Assembly (NCBI RefSeq): GCF_003688405.1
Contig: NZ_REFC01000014.1
Span: 434,001-498,000, forward strand
Origin: Ulvibacter antarcticus
GTDB lineage: Bacteria; Bacteroidota; Bacteroidia; Flavobacteriales; Flavobacteriaceae
Reading direction: 5' to 3'
Length of the DNA stretch: 64,000 nucleotides
The translations under genes were made by a program, and so were the position numbers. Below are positions 36,197 to 44,744 of this stretch, in pieces. How positions within the stretch are numbered: position 1 is the first letter of the stretch; every line of letters starts with the position of its first letter. A model generated the notes under the pieces. The model was not told the origin of the DNA and did no database searches. It saw only the letters and a program-made list of their open reading frames with translations.

Positions 36197-36751
36197 TTAC
36201 TTCCATTTAATATTGCAACCAATACTGGGTTTTTGATCTTTTCGCTGCGGATTGTTATTTAAAACATTATCTAATGCTTCCCTCAGATCTCTACCGTTAA
36301 CCGGGATCCCATTTCCCGGACGGGAATCGTCTAATTGTCCGCGATAGATGAGCTTTAAATTATCATCAAATAAATAAAAATCTGGGGTACAGGCCGCTTT
36401 GTAGCTTTTGGCTACCTCTTGTGTTTCGTCATAAAGGTAAGGGAAAGAGTAATTTTCTTTTCTAGCCGTATTCCACATTTCCTGAGGGCTGTCTTCCGGG
36501 TAATTGTCGACATCATTACTATTAATAGCGACAAATCCAAAGCCGGTAACTCTATAATCATTGCAAACTCTTACTAGTTCATCGTTCACATGTTTTACAA
36601 AAGGACAATGGTTGCAGATAAACATTACTACAGTACCTTTTTCACCTTTTATGCTATTTAGAGTCACTAGTTTGTTTGTCGAAGCGTCCACCAGTGAAAA
36701 ATCGGGTGCTTTTGTACCAAGTGCTAACATATTTGAAGGGGTAAGTGACAT
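36197..36751 (-). CDS. Thioredoxin-like / AhpC-TSA family redoxin
   Basis: The 184-residue protein has the redoxin core: LGTKAPDFSLVDAS, then VVMFICNHCPFVKHV with the CxxC pair at 46 and 49, INSNDVDNYPEDSPQEM, and ACTPDFYLFD supplying the cis-Pro (TP) motif. It lacks a signal peptide and is likely cytoplasmic. The CNHC site and the long PEDSP insert mark a widely found thioredoxin-family subgroup of unknown partner. It is convergent with the DinB-family gene. Confidence 0.88.
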   Translation of the reverse strand: MSLTPSNMLALGTKAPDFSLVDASTNKLVTLNSIKGEKGTVVMFICNHCPFVKHVNDELVRVCNDYRVTGFGFVAINSNDVDNYPEDSPQEMWNTARKENYSFPYLYDETQEVAKSYKAACTPDFYLFDDNLKLIYRGQLDDSRPGNGIPVNGRDLREALDNVLNNNPQRKDQKPSIGCNIKWK

Positions 36752-36872
36752 AAGTTATCTTTTCAGAATTAGTGCAAGAATATAGCTCAAAGTTACAACA
36801 TCATAAAGAATATATAAATTTTTGTCTGTGTCTATTATGTCTCGTAACTTTAAGAAACTAATAAAAAGAAGC

Positions 36873-37184
36873 ATGGAAAAGTCATATACATCACTTTCGG
36901 TTGCTATTGGAGCGTTGCAGAATGAAGGATACACGGTTGATTTTAATTTAGCGAAAAATGGTTTGCACTCGAAATCATTAAAAACAGAATGGAAATCTTG
37001 TGAATTGGACGTTATTAAATATTATCGATTCGAAGGAATGACCGATCCGGGAGACAACACTATTTTGTTCGTGATAGAAACCAACGATGGAAAAAAAGGC
37101 CTGCTTGTAGATACTTATGGTGCAGATTCAGGACCGGTTTCCAGAGAGATGATTGAGAAGTTACGCATGCATACCAACGATTAA
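36873..37184 (+). CDS. Small conserved protein, annotated in relatives as PRPP synthetase-like
   Basis: This is a 103-residue protein from ATG 36873 (MEKSYTSLSVAIGALQNEGY). In-frame ATGs at 36822 and 36837 would add a basic tail. It is a small alpha/beta protein conserved in Bacteroidota; databases often label it phosphoribosylpyrophosphate synthetase, but it is far too short and lacks the PRPP motif, so I regard the name as unsupported. DVIKYYRFEG and DTYGADSGPVS look like its conserved parts. A bidirectional terminator follows. Confidence 0.75.
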   Translation: MEKSYTSLSVAIGALQNEGYTVDFNLAKNGLHSKSLKTEWKSCELDVIKYYRFEGMTDPGDNTILFVIETNDGKKGLLVDTYGADSGPVSREMIEKLRMHTND

Positions 37185-37224
37185 ACATTTTTGCGTTCAT
37201 TCGCTTATTCTAATTCATATTGTA

Positions 37225-37269
37225 AACAAACCTGTTCTCGAGCTAAAAGTAGCTGAGAGCAGGTTTGTT
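37225..37269. terminator. Bidirectional terminator hairpin
   Basis: AACAAACCTG (37225-37234) pairs with CAGGTTTGTT (37260-37269). Inside, CTCGAGCTA pairs with TAGCTGAG around AAAG with one bulge. It separates the convergent genes ending at 37184 and 37292. T-rich sequence lies on the downstream side, A/T-rich on the other. Confidence 0.85.
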
Positions 37270-37291
37270 ATTATTCTCTAAAATTCAGAAT

Positions 37292-37897
37292 TTAAGAAGA
37301 AGGAAAATCTTCATCATCCATAACTTCTTCAATTTGTAATACATGTCGTTCATTATGCGCCGACATAAACAACAGTACTTGATAGGCATCCATAGTGCCA
37401 AAAGGTAATTGTGCATAATGATTGCGTAAGTCTTCAGTTGTATTTTTTACAAAGTCTGTATTTTCTTTTCTTTTGCTGAGGTAAGCTTTAAGCGTAGCAT
37501 CGTGAGAACCAAATTTTCCGGTAGGCTCAAAAGGAGCTTGGGTTTTAAGCTTGTTGGATCTATCGACTATCATCATAAGAATAGCCTCATCGGTCATGGC
37601 AACTTCGCTTCTTTTTGAAGGATCTGCTTCGGTTTCAAGACTTTTTTCTAATAATCCGAAAATATTATTCTCAGACAATGCAATGTGCTCAACACATTCG
37701 GCAATTGACCATGAATCGGGGGCTGCCTTAAAATTTAGTTGTTCTTCACTAAGTCCGTCGAGTGATTCGAGCAAATGTGCTTTAGTTTTTGATAATTCCT
37801 CAATTGCAATATCTCGTTCCGTTTGTTGAAGTTGGGCGTAGCTGAAACTGGCACTTCCTAGAAATAGTACTACCAGTATTAGGATTGTTTTTTTCAT
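37292..37897 (-). CDS. Secreted DinB-superfamily protein
   Basis: The 201-residue protein has a signal peptide (MKKTILILVVLFLGSASFSYAQ) and a DinB_2-type four-helix domain: SWSIAECVEHIALSENNIFGLLE and MSAHNERHVLQIEEVM provide the metal-binding His positions. It is the extracytoplasmic counterpart of the family seen at 35504. The C-terminus is acidic (MDDEDFPSS). Function unknown. Confidence 0.82.
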   Translation of the reverse strand: MKKTILILVVLFLGSASFSYAQLQQTERDIAIEELSKTKAHLLESLDGLSEEQLNFKAAPDSWSIAECVEHIALSENNIFGLLEKSLETEADPSKRSEVAMTDEAILMMIVDRSNKLKTQAPFEPTGKFGSHDATLKAYLSKRKENTDFVKNTTEDLRNHYAQLPFGTMDAYQVLLFMSAHNERHVLQIEEVMDDEDFPSS

Positions 37898-38066
37898 GAT
37901 ATAATGATTTTAATTAAAATGTTCTATAACATTAATATGACGTTCGTTATATGATTATTTGGACAACCAACTACTAAAAATATAAAATTTTTATTTAACC
38001 TCTTGAAAATAAACGCATTGTATTCTGAAATTGTTCGCTATGAGTAATCCCAAAATGTTGTAAATT

Positions 38067-38074
38067 TAGGTTTG
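38067..38074 (+). promoter_or_regulatory. Weak -7 element before csaA
   Basis: TAGGTTTG matches TAnnTTTG, 71 nt before ATG 38146; no well-spaced -33 TTG. It is the only such match in the 248-nt divergent gap, which otherwise holds AT-rich sequence and one CTTCGGAAG word. Confidence 0.3.
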
Positions 38075-38145
38075 AATGACTTCGGAAGAAAAACGATAGT
38101 ATCATCATAATTGAGGTCAGTATTCTTTTAACCAATCTGAAGTAT

Positions 38146-38481
38146 ATGAACGATCTTTCCTGGAGCGAATTTGAAAAGGTAGAAATGCGGGTAGGAACAA
38201 TAACTGAAGTATCCGATTTTCCTGAGGCACGTAATCCTTCCTATAAAGTTATTATTGACTTCGGAAATGATATCGGTTTCAGAAAATCCTCTGCACAAAT
38301 TACTACAAGATATACGAAGGAAGAATTAATTGGCAGGCAAATAATAGCAGTTGTTAATTTTCCGAAGAAACAAATAGGACCTTTTATGAGTGAATGCTTG
38401 GTTCTGGGTGCAGTTGAAGGAAAAGAAGTTACTTTGTTAGAGCCAGGGTTAAAAGTGAAAAACGGACTTAGAATCTCATGA
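38146..38481 (+). CDS. csaA: CsaA-like tRNA-binding/export-related protein
   Basis: The 111-residue protein is a stand-alone tRNA-binding OB-fold domain of the CsaA type. FEKVEMRVGTITEVSDFPEARNPSYKVIIDFG is the hallmark, with SSAQITTRYTKEELIGRQIIAVVNFPKKQIGPFMSECLVLGA and LLEPG near the end. CsaA proteins bind tRNA-like substrates or act as chaperones. It is coupled (ATGA overlap) to the lipoprotein gene that follows. Confidence 0.92.
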   Translation: MNDLSWSEFEKVEMRVGTITEVSDFPEARNPSYKVIIDFGNDIGFRKSSAQITTRYTKEELIGRQIIAVVNFPKKQIGPFMSECLVLGAVEGKEVTLLEPGLKVKNGLRIS

Positions 38482-39026
38482 ATAAAATATATATGAAAAA
38501 GTTTGCCTTAAGTAGTTCCATACCCTTTATAATGATGGTTGGAATTACATTGAGTTGTAACAATCAAGTCAAAGAAAAGGAAGCTTCCGAAGTAAAAACA
38601 ATTGAAAGGAATTTTGAAAAACTCGAAGCAATGCAGTGGCTGCTTGGTGATTGGGAGAACGAAACAACCCAGGAGTATTCTAAAGAAAGTTGGAAAAAAG
38701 AAAACGATAGCACCTATACTGCTTTCAGTTATACGCAGGTTGGTAAGGACACTGTTTTTGCTGAGCAGGTAATACTTCAGCAAAATGGCGAAACACTAGC
38801 GTTTACAGCCGTGGCTTACGATCAAAATGATGATAAACCGGTTACATTTACTATGATTCCTTCCAAAGTTGGACAGTTTACTTTCGAGAATAAGAACCAC
38901 GATTTTCCGGAGCGAATAAACTATACAAATCCGGTGAAAGACTCTATCCATGCTTGGATTGAAGGGAAAGTTAATGGTGAAGATAGGCTAGTAAATTTTT
39001 ATTTTAAAAGAAGGTCATTAGAATAA
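38478..39026 (+). CDS. DUF6265-like lipoprotein
   Basis: The 182-residue protein has an N-terminal hydrophobic segment and a lipobox ending ITLSC (Cys27 from ATG 38478; a second ATG is at codon 6). MQWLLGDWENETTQEYSKESWKKENDSTYTAFSY resembles the DUF6265 heme-free lipocalin-like family. ENKNHDFPERINY is its second conserved block. It is probably a periplasmic lipoprotein. Binding partner unknown. The start overlaps the csaA stop. Confidence 0.78.
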   Translation: MNKIYMKKFALSSSIPFIMMVGITLSCNNQVKEKEASEVKTIERNFEKLEAMQWLLGDWENETTQEYSKESWKKENDSTYTAFSYTQVGKDTVFAEQVILQQNGETLAFTAVAYDQNDDKPVTFTMIPSKVGQFTFENKNHDFPERINYTNPVKDSIHAWIEGKVNGEDRLVNFYFKRRSLE

Positions 39027-39033
39027 ATAAGTT

Positions 39034-39849
39034 ATGGTAATCAAAAGTCTGGAAGGAATTTCATTAAACGATATTGTTGACTGTTTGGTGTCTTCATTTG
39101 AAGGATATTTTGTGCCCTTGCCTTCGGAAGTTTCGTTCTGGGAACAACGATTTAAGGCAGCTAGAGTTGATTTGTCGTTGTCATTTGGAGTTTTTGAACA
39201 AGGTACACTAGTGGCATTTATAGTTCATGGAATTGATACCAATGATGGATTGAAAACTGCTTTTAACTCGGGAACAGGAGTGCTTCAGAAGTATCGTGGA
39301 CAAGCAATTGTAGATAAAATGTATGCATTTGCTCTTCCGAAGTTAAAAAAACACGGAATACAAAAATGCAAACTGGAAGTAATTGATAAAAATATAAGAG
39401 CCATAAGAGTCTATGAACGTATAGGATTTAGTATTACAAGACGGATGAAGTGTTATAAAGGTGAACCAAAATCCGTCGGTAATCAGCAATTGGAAGTTCG
39501 AGAAGTAAAACTTTCCGAAATAGTAAATAAACCTCAATTTCCGTATTCATGGGATAATTGTCATGAAGCCATTCAGCTTTCCGGGAAAAGTTATAAATGT
39601 TATTTGGTGAACGAGCTTGAAGAGGATAATTATGTTGGTTCTTTCGTAATCAATCCTTCAAACGGATATATAGCACAGCTTGAAGCAAAATCCAAGAACT
39701 TGGAAGCCCTTTTAACGGCCGTAACTGAAATCGCTGCTTCAATTAAAATCAACAATATTGATGATCGCAGAATTGAATTAATCGCTTGTTTAGATAAAAT
39801 TGGAATGGAAAATACCATCGATCAATTCGAGATGGAAATGATGCTTTAA
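39034..39849 (+). CDS. GNAT-family acetyltransferase with extra C-terminal domain
   Basis: The 271-residue protein is longer than a single GNAT domain. The first 150 residues hold the acetyl-CoA fold: GTGVLQKYRGQAIVDKMYAFAL is motif A and KCKLEVIDKNIRAIRVYERIGFSI is motif B. The remaining 120 residues form a second, more degenerate GNAT-like half ending in DDRRIELIACLDKIGMENTIDQFEMEM. Substrate unknown. It is 7 nt after the DUF6265 gene, so the three genes 38146-39849 are one operon. Confidence 0.8.
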   Translation: MVIKSLEGISLNDIVDCLVSSFEGYFVPLPSEVSFWEQRFKAARVDLSLSFGVFEQGTLVAFIVHGIDTNDGLKTAFNSGTGVLQKYRGQAIVDKMYAFALPKLKKHGIQKCKLEVIDKNIRAIRVYERIGFSITRRMKCYKGEPKSVGNQQLEVREVKLSEIVNKPQFPYSWDNCHEAIQLSGKSYKCYLVNELEEDNYVGSFVINPSNGYIAQLEAKSKNLEALLTAVTEIAASIKINNIDDRRIELIACLDKIGMENTIDQFEMEMML

Positions 39850-39850
39850 A

Positions 39851-40234
39851 TTAGCCGTGTTTCTTGGCTGTTACTTCAATTTCAATCTTCATTCTTGGGT
39901 CTGCCAATCCTGCAGAAATCATGGTTGCCGCAGGTTTTACATTCCCTAAGTATTTTTTCAAAGTGGGCCAGCACTTCTTAAATTCGGAAGCTTCAGGCAC
40001 TATATATAAGACGCGTACTACATCCTTTAATCCGGAATCTGCTTTTTCAAGAACGTCAATTATATTTACAAAACATTGTTCGGCTTGTGCGACAATATCA
40101 TCCTCAATGGTCATATTGGAATAGTCGAATCCCGTGGTGCCTGAAACAAATATCCAATCGCCATCAACGACGGCACGAGAATACCCAATCTCCATTTCGA
40201 AGCTTGAACCTGAACTAATATATTTTCTTGTCAT
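39851..40234 (-). CDS. RidA family protein
   Basis: The 127-residue protein matches the YjgF/RidA family: YSRAVVDGDWIFVSGTTGFD, QAEQCFVNIIDVLEKADSGLKDVVRVLYIV and PAATMISAGLADPRMKIEIEVTA. RidA enzymes hydrolyse reactive enamine/imine intermediates. The catalytic Arg expected in classic RidA (in the RVRxxxxD region) is not clearly present, so this is probably an Rid subfamily relative. It is convergent with the GNAT gene, with 1 nt between stops. Confidence 0.87.
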   Translation of the reverse strand: MTRKYISSGSSFEMEIGYSRAVVDGDWIFVSGTTGFDYSNMTIEDDIVAQAEQCFVNIIDVLEKADSGLKDVVRVLYIVPEASEFKKCWPTLKKYLGNVKPAATMISAGLADPRMKIEIEVTAKKHG

Positions 40235-40257
40235 TTTTTAGCTGATTTATCTTCAAG

Positions 40258-40710
40258 TTAAAATCCATACGCTTTCTTAGCGCTTTCAATTTGTTGTGAT
40301 TCAGTGGTTTCCGGATATAAGATATATTTAGGAGCAATAATTGGTTTAGCGTGTTCTATCGTGATTTTGATAATAGATGCAAAGGGAAATTTACCTTCCG
40401 TCATTTTCAGAAGCACCTTCTCCATAGTTGTAAAATCGGAATCCTTTTTAGTATGGAGGGTGGCAGTTCCATGCAACTGAAAACCTTTTTGTACCAGTAC
40501 ATCTATAAAGCTAATACAAACCTTTTTATTCTCCTTGATATTACGAACACTTTGAGGGGAAGCGATATTGGCAATAATAATAGCATCTTCCCCAAATTCT
40601 GAAAAAATCTCTTTTGGCGAAACATTGGGTGTATTATCTGCAGAAGATGTCGCAAGCCAGCAAAGCACACTCTGATTGATATATTTTTTTATTTCCTTCG
40701 AAATTTTCAT
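40258..40710 (-). CDS. Pyridoxamine 5'-phosphate oxidase-like FMN protein
   Basis: The 150-residue protein has a split-barrel flavin-binding fold: VLCWLATSSADNTPNVSPKEIF, AIIIANIASPQSVRNIKENKKVCISFIDV and GFQLHGTATLHTKKDS. The C-terminal YPETTESQQIESAKKAYGF is a typical tail of this subgroup. The substrate is unknown; family members use FMN or F420 for small reductions. It lies 23 nt upstream of the ridA-like gene. Confidence 0.85.
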   Translation of the reverse strand: MKISKEIKKYINQSVLCWLATSSADNTPNVSPKEIFSEFGEDAIIIANIASPQSVRNIKENKKVCISFIDVLVQKGFQLHGTATLHTKKDSDFTTMEKVLLKMTEGKFPFASIIKITIEHAKPIIAPKYILYPETTESQQIESAKKAYGF

Positions 40711-40738
40711 GCTTGCTGCGAGGTTTTATCTTCCTTAA

Positions 40739-41029
40739 TTATCGCTCATTAGGCAGAATATTTACATATTTTTCTAATAAAATCTGAAACTTTTCCATAA
40801 TTACCGGTTTGTAAACAACTATGTCAGTAGGAGGATTGCTTTCTAATTCAATTTTTGGGCGAATAGGGCGTTTTTCGAAACCTCCAGAGCAATTCGGACA
40901 AACATTTTGAAGTACATTATCTACACAATCCTTGCAAAAGGTACACTCATAGGTACAAATCATTGCTTCGGTGCTGTTGGGAGGAAGTGTTTTATTGCAA
41001 TTTTCGCAGTTTTGCCTTAATTCTAACAT
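40739..41029 (-). CDS. DUF1272 zinc-ribbon protein
   Basis: The 96-residue protein is a DUF1272 member: CENCNKTLPPNSTEAMICTYECTFCKDCVDNVLQNVCPNCSGGF carries seven or eight Cys arranged as two zinc-binding CxxC-type sites. A C-terminal extension of about 45 residues without Cys follows. DNA, RNA or protein binding is possible; no role is established. Confidence 0.87.
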   Translation of the reverse strand: MLELRQNCENCNKTLPPNSTEAMICTYECTFCKDCVDNVLQNVCPNCSGGFEKRPIRPKIELESNPPTDIVVYKPVIMEKFQILLEKYVNILPNER

Positions 41030-41092
41030 GATGAAATTGTAGTTATTTAGTACTAAAATAGTTGATTGAATATAAACAATACTCGTTTTGAA

Positions 41093-41587
41093 CTATGCAT
41101 TCAACATCCCTTTTAGGCTTTCGTCTTTATTTCTAAGATCGACACCACCTTCGTAAACCGATTTTAAATTTACGAGATAAAAGGACCAACCAGAATCACA
41201 TCCCAATCTTATACCTTTTTTCGAGTTATCATCAACAGGAATATTAGATTGGGTAAGGGTTACTATTACCTTGCCTTCCTTCTCTGTAAGTACGACATCC
41301 ACCAAGCAGTCACCGGCAAAAGTAAATTGAAGATGATCTTTACCATTCGCTTTGGTAATCTTTCCATCTTCCGTGGGTTCATATAAATACCAGGACCATA
41401 CATACGAATCTCCTTTTTCTACTCTTTTTGTCTTCGGAATTTCTTTATTTTCTGAATTTTTATAGACGGAGCGTTCCAAAAACCAGCGTTCTATTTCTGA
41501 AGCGGTTGTCCAGGCATCATAGAGTTCTTTTATAGTAGCATTTATTGCAATTTTTCGTGTAAATTTTGTCCAATCGAAGTCTTTCAT
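41093..41587 (-). CDS. SRPBCC / AHSA1-type protein
   Basis: The 164-residue protein is a START-like ligand-binding fold of the AHSA1 group: RKIAINATIKELYDAWTTASEIERWFLE is the N-terminal signature and GWSFYLVNLKSVYEGGVDLR the C-terminal helix. These small proteins hold hydrophobic ligands in a helix-grip cavity. No partner gene indicates a specific role. A 63-nt gap separates it from the DUF1272 gene. Confidence 0.85.
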   Translation of the reverse strand: MKDFDWTKFTRKIAINATIKELYDAWTTASEIERWFLERSVYKNSENKEIPKTKRVEKGDSYVWSWYLYEPTEDGKITKANGKDHLQFTFAGDCLVDVVLTEKEGKVIVTLTQSNIPVDDNSKKGIRLGCDSGWSFYLVNLKSVYEGGVDLRNKDESLKGMLNA

Positions 41588-41714
41588 AAGGATTAGTTTA
41601 GAATACTTAAAGATAATAACATAATTTCAATCGTGTTGTATCTCGTGCTATTTCAGTTGCTTAAATCCTTTTGTGTCGGTTTTTTATTTGCGAGAAGATA
41701 GATAAGTATATGCA

Positions 41715-43160
41715 CTAGTTCGTAAACATGGATAAGGCCTTTTCTATCGCCAAATCCCCAGAATCTAAATCGTCTATCACTTTATAAAGAAATTCCTGCG
41801 GATCTCTGGGATATCCTATTTCAACGTCTGGTGGGATGCCAATACTTTCGTAATTAATTTCATTCAAGTCTAAATACACCTCACTTGACAATCCAAATTC
41901 CCAGCCATTAGGAAGGACTTTATCTAATACATCAGAGAAAACACCTTCTGTGTTAGAACCAATTTGTGTGACATTGGGCATAGATAACGCGCTAAGCGCC
42001 ATAATTTCGGTGGCGCTGGCAGATTCCACGCTAATCAGCAGGTACACGGGCTTTTTGTAAGGTTTTTGTGAAGCAGGCTGTATTACTTTATTTACGGCTG
42101 TAAAACCTTCATCCAATTTGCCTTTTTTGGTAAAAACCACTTTTTCTGTTTCATTAAATCGTTTTAAAACTTCCATACCAACTTCGTCTTTTCCACCACC
42201 ATTAAAACGTACATCGATAATCATGGCTGCGGTATTACCAAGTTCGTTCATGATGATGTCCATGGAGCTGATAGTTCCCGCGATCTCATCTTCATTATCG
42301 TTTGCACTTTCATCTGCGATTTCCATATAGGCCATCCAATAATCACGATAAGACAGGGTATCACTAAGATTATAATCTGATAAACACATCATCTGATTCA
42401 GTTGTAGATATCCTACATTGTCTTTCAATATTCCCCATCTCAGATTTCCATTTTTAATAGAAGTGCCTTCAGGAATGTATTTTTCGGCGACTTTTTCTGA
42501 AACCTCCCACTTTCGAAGTCGAGGCTTAGTCAGCTCGTTTTTTTCGTTTTCTGTTGCTTCGGAAGTGATTTCAGACTTCATTTTTGCAGCTGCTTTTTCT
42601 ACTTCTTCCGAAGCGGATATACTTATATGACCGTCATGAAAGCTTTCGAGCATTTCGGATGACACTACGAATAATTCTGCTTGGGTCGTTTCATTGCTGA
42701 CTCTAGCTCTGTATTTAGCATAGGTTTCTTCAGGATTCACCTTCCGAAGCTCAAAATAAGCGTAATGATCTTTGAAGTTTTCCCACAAAACCTCAAAATT
42801 ATATTCAGGATCCATTTTCTTTTCTTCGGAAAGTTCTGATTTGCAAATAGCTGGGCTATCCTCGATTCTAGTGAAGTAATAGGTGTTAATGCCATCCTGA
42901 TAACTGAGCGTATCGTTTTTCAACTTTAGCGAATCACCAAACTCGGAAACATCACCACTCATTAACGGAATACATGAAATTGAAGTAATATCTGCCACTA
43001 AATAATTCCCTGATTCAATTTTCACCAAGTGACCGTAGCCTATAGATGTGTAAACCCCGTCTATTGTTTTAGTCTTATCGGTTGTTTTATTTTCCCCGCA
43101 GCTAATGAAAAGAAAAGAGGTAGAAATAAATAGTGTTAGTAGTAATCTGAAATTTTTCAT
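41715..43160 (-). CDS. S41-family (C-terminal processing type) peptidase lipoprotein
   Basis: The 481-residue lipoprotein (lipobox ending FLFISC, Cys21) has a tail-specific protease core in the second half: NVGYLQLNQM, AMIIDVRFNGGGKDEVGMEVLKRF, PVYLLISVESASATEIMALSALSMPNVTQIGSNTEGVFSDVLDKVLPNGWEFGLSSEVY and SIGIPPDVEIGYP. SASATE positions the catalytic Ser; the expected downstream Lys/Gln is less clear. No PDZ domain is obvious. It is probably anchored in the periplasm. Confidence 0.85.
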   Translation of the reverse strand: MKNFRLLLTLFISTSFLFISCGENKTTDKTKTIDGVYTSIGYGHLVKIESGNYLVADITSISCIPLMSGDVSEFGDSLKLKNDTLSYQDGINTYYFTRIEDSPAICKSELSEEKKMDPEYNFEVLWENFKDHYAYFELRKVNPEETYAKYRARVSNETTQAELFVVSSEMLESFHDGHISISASEEVEKAAAKMKSEITSEATENEKNELTKPRLRKWEVSEKVAEKYIPEGTSIKNGNLRWGILKDNVGYLQLNQMMCLSDYNLSDTLSYRDYWMAYMEIADESANDNEDEIAGTISSMDIIMNELGNTAAMIIDVRFNGGGKDEVGMEVLKRFNETEKVVFTKKGKLDEGFTAVNKVIQPASQKPYKKPVYLLISVESASATEIMALSALSMPNVTQIGSNTEGVFSDVLDKVLPNGWEFGLSSEVYLDLNEINYESIGIPPDVEIGYPRDPQEFLYKVIDDLDSGDLAIEKALSMFTN

Positions 43161-43218
43161 ATGTGGCGGATTCGTTTTTTAGATGCTAGGTACTAGTAAT
43201 GTAAAAATACCTAAAATT

Positions 43219-44121
43219 CTATAGGTCAATTTTTCCGGCCTTTACTAAATCTACCAAACCTCGAATTGTATAACCATGTTCCCAGTCGACAGAAAACGTT
43301 GAAACTGATTTTGAATTTAGAAATTCTAATTCAGATTCAGTTAGGCCACCAACGCGGTCATCATTAGGATTGTAGATATAAGTTACGTCCGAGAGGTCTA
43401 CGTTTTTAAGAGCCTTCGAATACGAAATTTCGCCAATTGCTGCTTTAATTCGCTGCTTCGCAATATAATATTTTAGTGCCCAACCGTTATAATCGCTGTA
43501 ATCTTTGGCACCTTCATCTGAAATAAATGTAACACCGTTTTTATAAATCCCGTTAAAACCTTTTTTATGAGCTTTAACTACGACTTTTGGATCATCGATT
43601 CTTCCTGAAATAATAAAATATTTATCTGCTATGGAAGGTCTTGTAGCCAAATAATGAGGAATGATAAAAGCACCATAAGAATGACCCATTACATAAACTG
43701 TTTTATCTAAATCTTTAAAATGTTTGATTGCTCTGTATAGAATTTCGGAAGAATTATCAACTTCTTTTCTCGCCATGGCCATGGTAAAATCACAGTCGTA
43801 TGCAAACATGGCAGGGTTTAGAGTGTTCGATTGATGAAGATGAATAGCGTAATATTTATCGTATTCTGGCAAGTATCGCCAGCTTGATTTCTTTCTGGTT
43901 TCGAAATCCAAATCATCTTTCGGACCACCTTGTAAAAATATAGTTACGATTTGATTTGTGGGATCACCTTCTGCTAGCCATAGTTTAGTTGTGTCGCTGG
44001 GAAGAATGGTTTCGGGATAAGAGAAATTTGTATTTAGTGTTTGATTAATAGGCTGACTCGTCGCGATAGATGCAGACAGGAACAGTGAAATGGATATAAT
44101 AATTGTAAGAAAAGACTTCAT
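43219..44121 (-). CDS. Secreted alpha/beta hydrolase
   Basis: The 300-residue protein has a signal peptide (LTIIISISLFLSASIATSQ) and an alpha/beta-hydrolase core. TIFLQGGPKDDLDF supplies the oxyanion region, VYVMGHSYGAF the nucleophile elbow GHSYG with the Ser, and VDWEHGYTI the likely catalytic His. Strands beyond the elbow are less conserved. It faces a MarR gene across 115 nt with two operator-like palindromes, so it is probably repressed by it. Substrate unknown. Confidence 0.82.
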   Translation of the reverse strand: MKSFLTIIISISLFLSASIATSQPINQTLNTNFSYPETILPSDTTKLWLAEGDPTNQIVTIFLQGGPKDDLDFETRKKSSWRYLPEYDKYYAIHLHQSNTLNPAMFAYDCDFTMAMARKEVDNSSEILYRAIKHFKDLDKTVYVMGHSYGAFIIPHYLATRPSIADKYFIISGRIDDPKVVVKAHKKGFNGIYKNGVTFISDEGAKDYSDYNGWALKYYIAKQRIKAAIGEISYSKALKNVDLSDVTYIYNPNDDRVGGLTESELEFLNSKSVSTFSVDWEHGYTIRGLVDLVKAGKIDL

Positions 44122-44139
44122 AGAATTGTATAAATTAAA

Positions 44140-44157
44140 TATCTTTACATAAAGATA
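44140..44157. promoter_or_regulatory. MarR operator site 1
   Basis: TATCTTTACATAAAGATA is an 18-bp perfect inverted repeat (TATCTTTA / TAAAGATA around CA), 19 nt upstream of the hydrolase ATG. It lies in the divergent gap with a MarR gene. Confidence 0.75.
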
Positions 44158-44175
44158 CTTTGTAAATATAAAATT

Positions 44176-44193
44176 TATCTTGATATAAAGATA
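44176..44193. promoter_or_regulatory. MarR operator site 2
   Basis: TATCTTGATATAAAGATA repeats operator 1 with two changes (16 of 18 bases identical). The two centres are 36 bp apart, and site 2 ends 43 nt before the MarR start codon. Confidence 0.72.
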
Positions 44194-44236
44194 TATTAAT
44201 GTACTTTTATTTTCAAAAGGAAAAATTTATCAATAA

Positions 44237-44737
44237 ATGAACACTAAGAATAATGATATTATCGACACATTAATTAGTGACTGGAAAAAGGAACGCCCGG
44301 ATCTGGACGCTTCATCTATGCACATTGTGGGTCGAATCCTTAAACTTGGGAAGACACTAGAAAAGAGAGCTGGGAAAGCACTTCAGGAAAGTGGAATTTA
44401 CTATACCGATCTCGATGTTCTGGCTACTCTAAGACGATCGGGTAGTCCCTATGAACTTACTCCAAAAGAGTTAATGATGTCTGTATTAATCACCTCAGGA
44501 GCAATGACCGCTTTATTGGATCGTCTCACAAAATTGGATCTTATTTATCGCGCACCGGATTCTTCAGATGGACGAATAAGGCGTGCCGGCCTAACTCAAA
44601 AAGGAATTGAAATCATCGATAAAGCCATAGAAACACGGTTTTCCGAAGCCACAACATCTGTTCAGACTTTAAACAACTCGGAAAAAGAACAATTATCGGA
44701 CTTACTTAAAAAATTGATGGCCGCACTGAATAGTTAG
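44237..44737 (+). CDS. MarR-family transcriptional regulator
   Basis: The 166-residue winged-helix protein has RILKLGKTLEKRAGKALQESGIYYTDLDVLATLRRSGSPYELTPKELMMSVLITSGAMTALLDRLTKLDLIYRAPDSSDGRIRRAGLTQKGIEII. The recognition helix is the SGAMTALLDRL segment; the wing is SSDGRIRRAGLT. It likely binds the two palindromes upstream and controls itself and the divergent hydrolase. Ligand unknown. It is convergent with the small protein gene that follows. Confidence 0.92.
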   Translation: MNTKNNDIIDTLISDWKKERPDLDASSMHIVGRILKLGKTLEKRAGKALQESGIYYTDLDVLATLRRSGSPYELTPKELMMSVLITSGAMTALLDRLTKLDLIYRAPDSSDGRIRRAGLTQKGIEIIDKAIETRFSEATTSVQTLNNSEKEQLSDLLKKLMAALNS

Positions 44738-44744
44738 CTATTTG

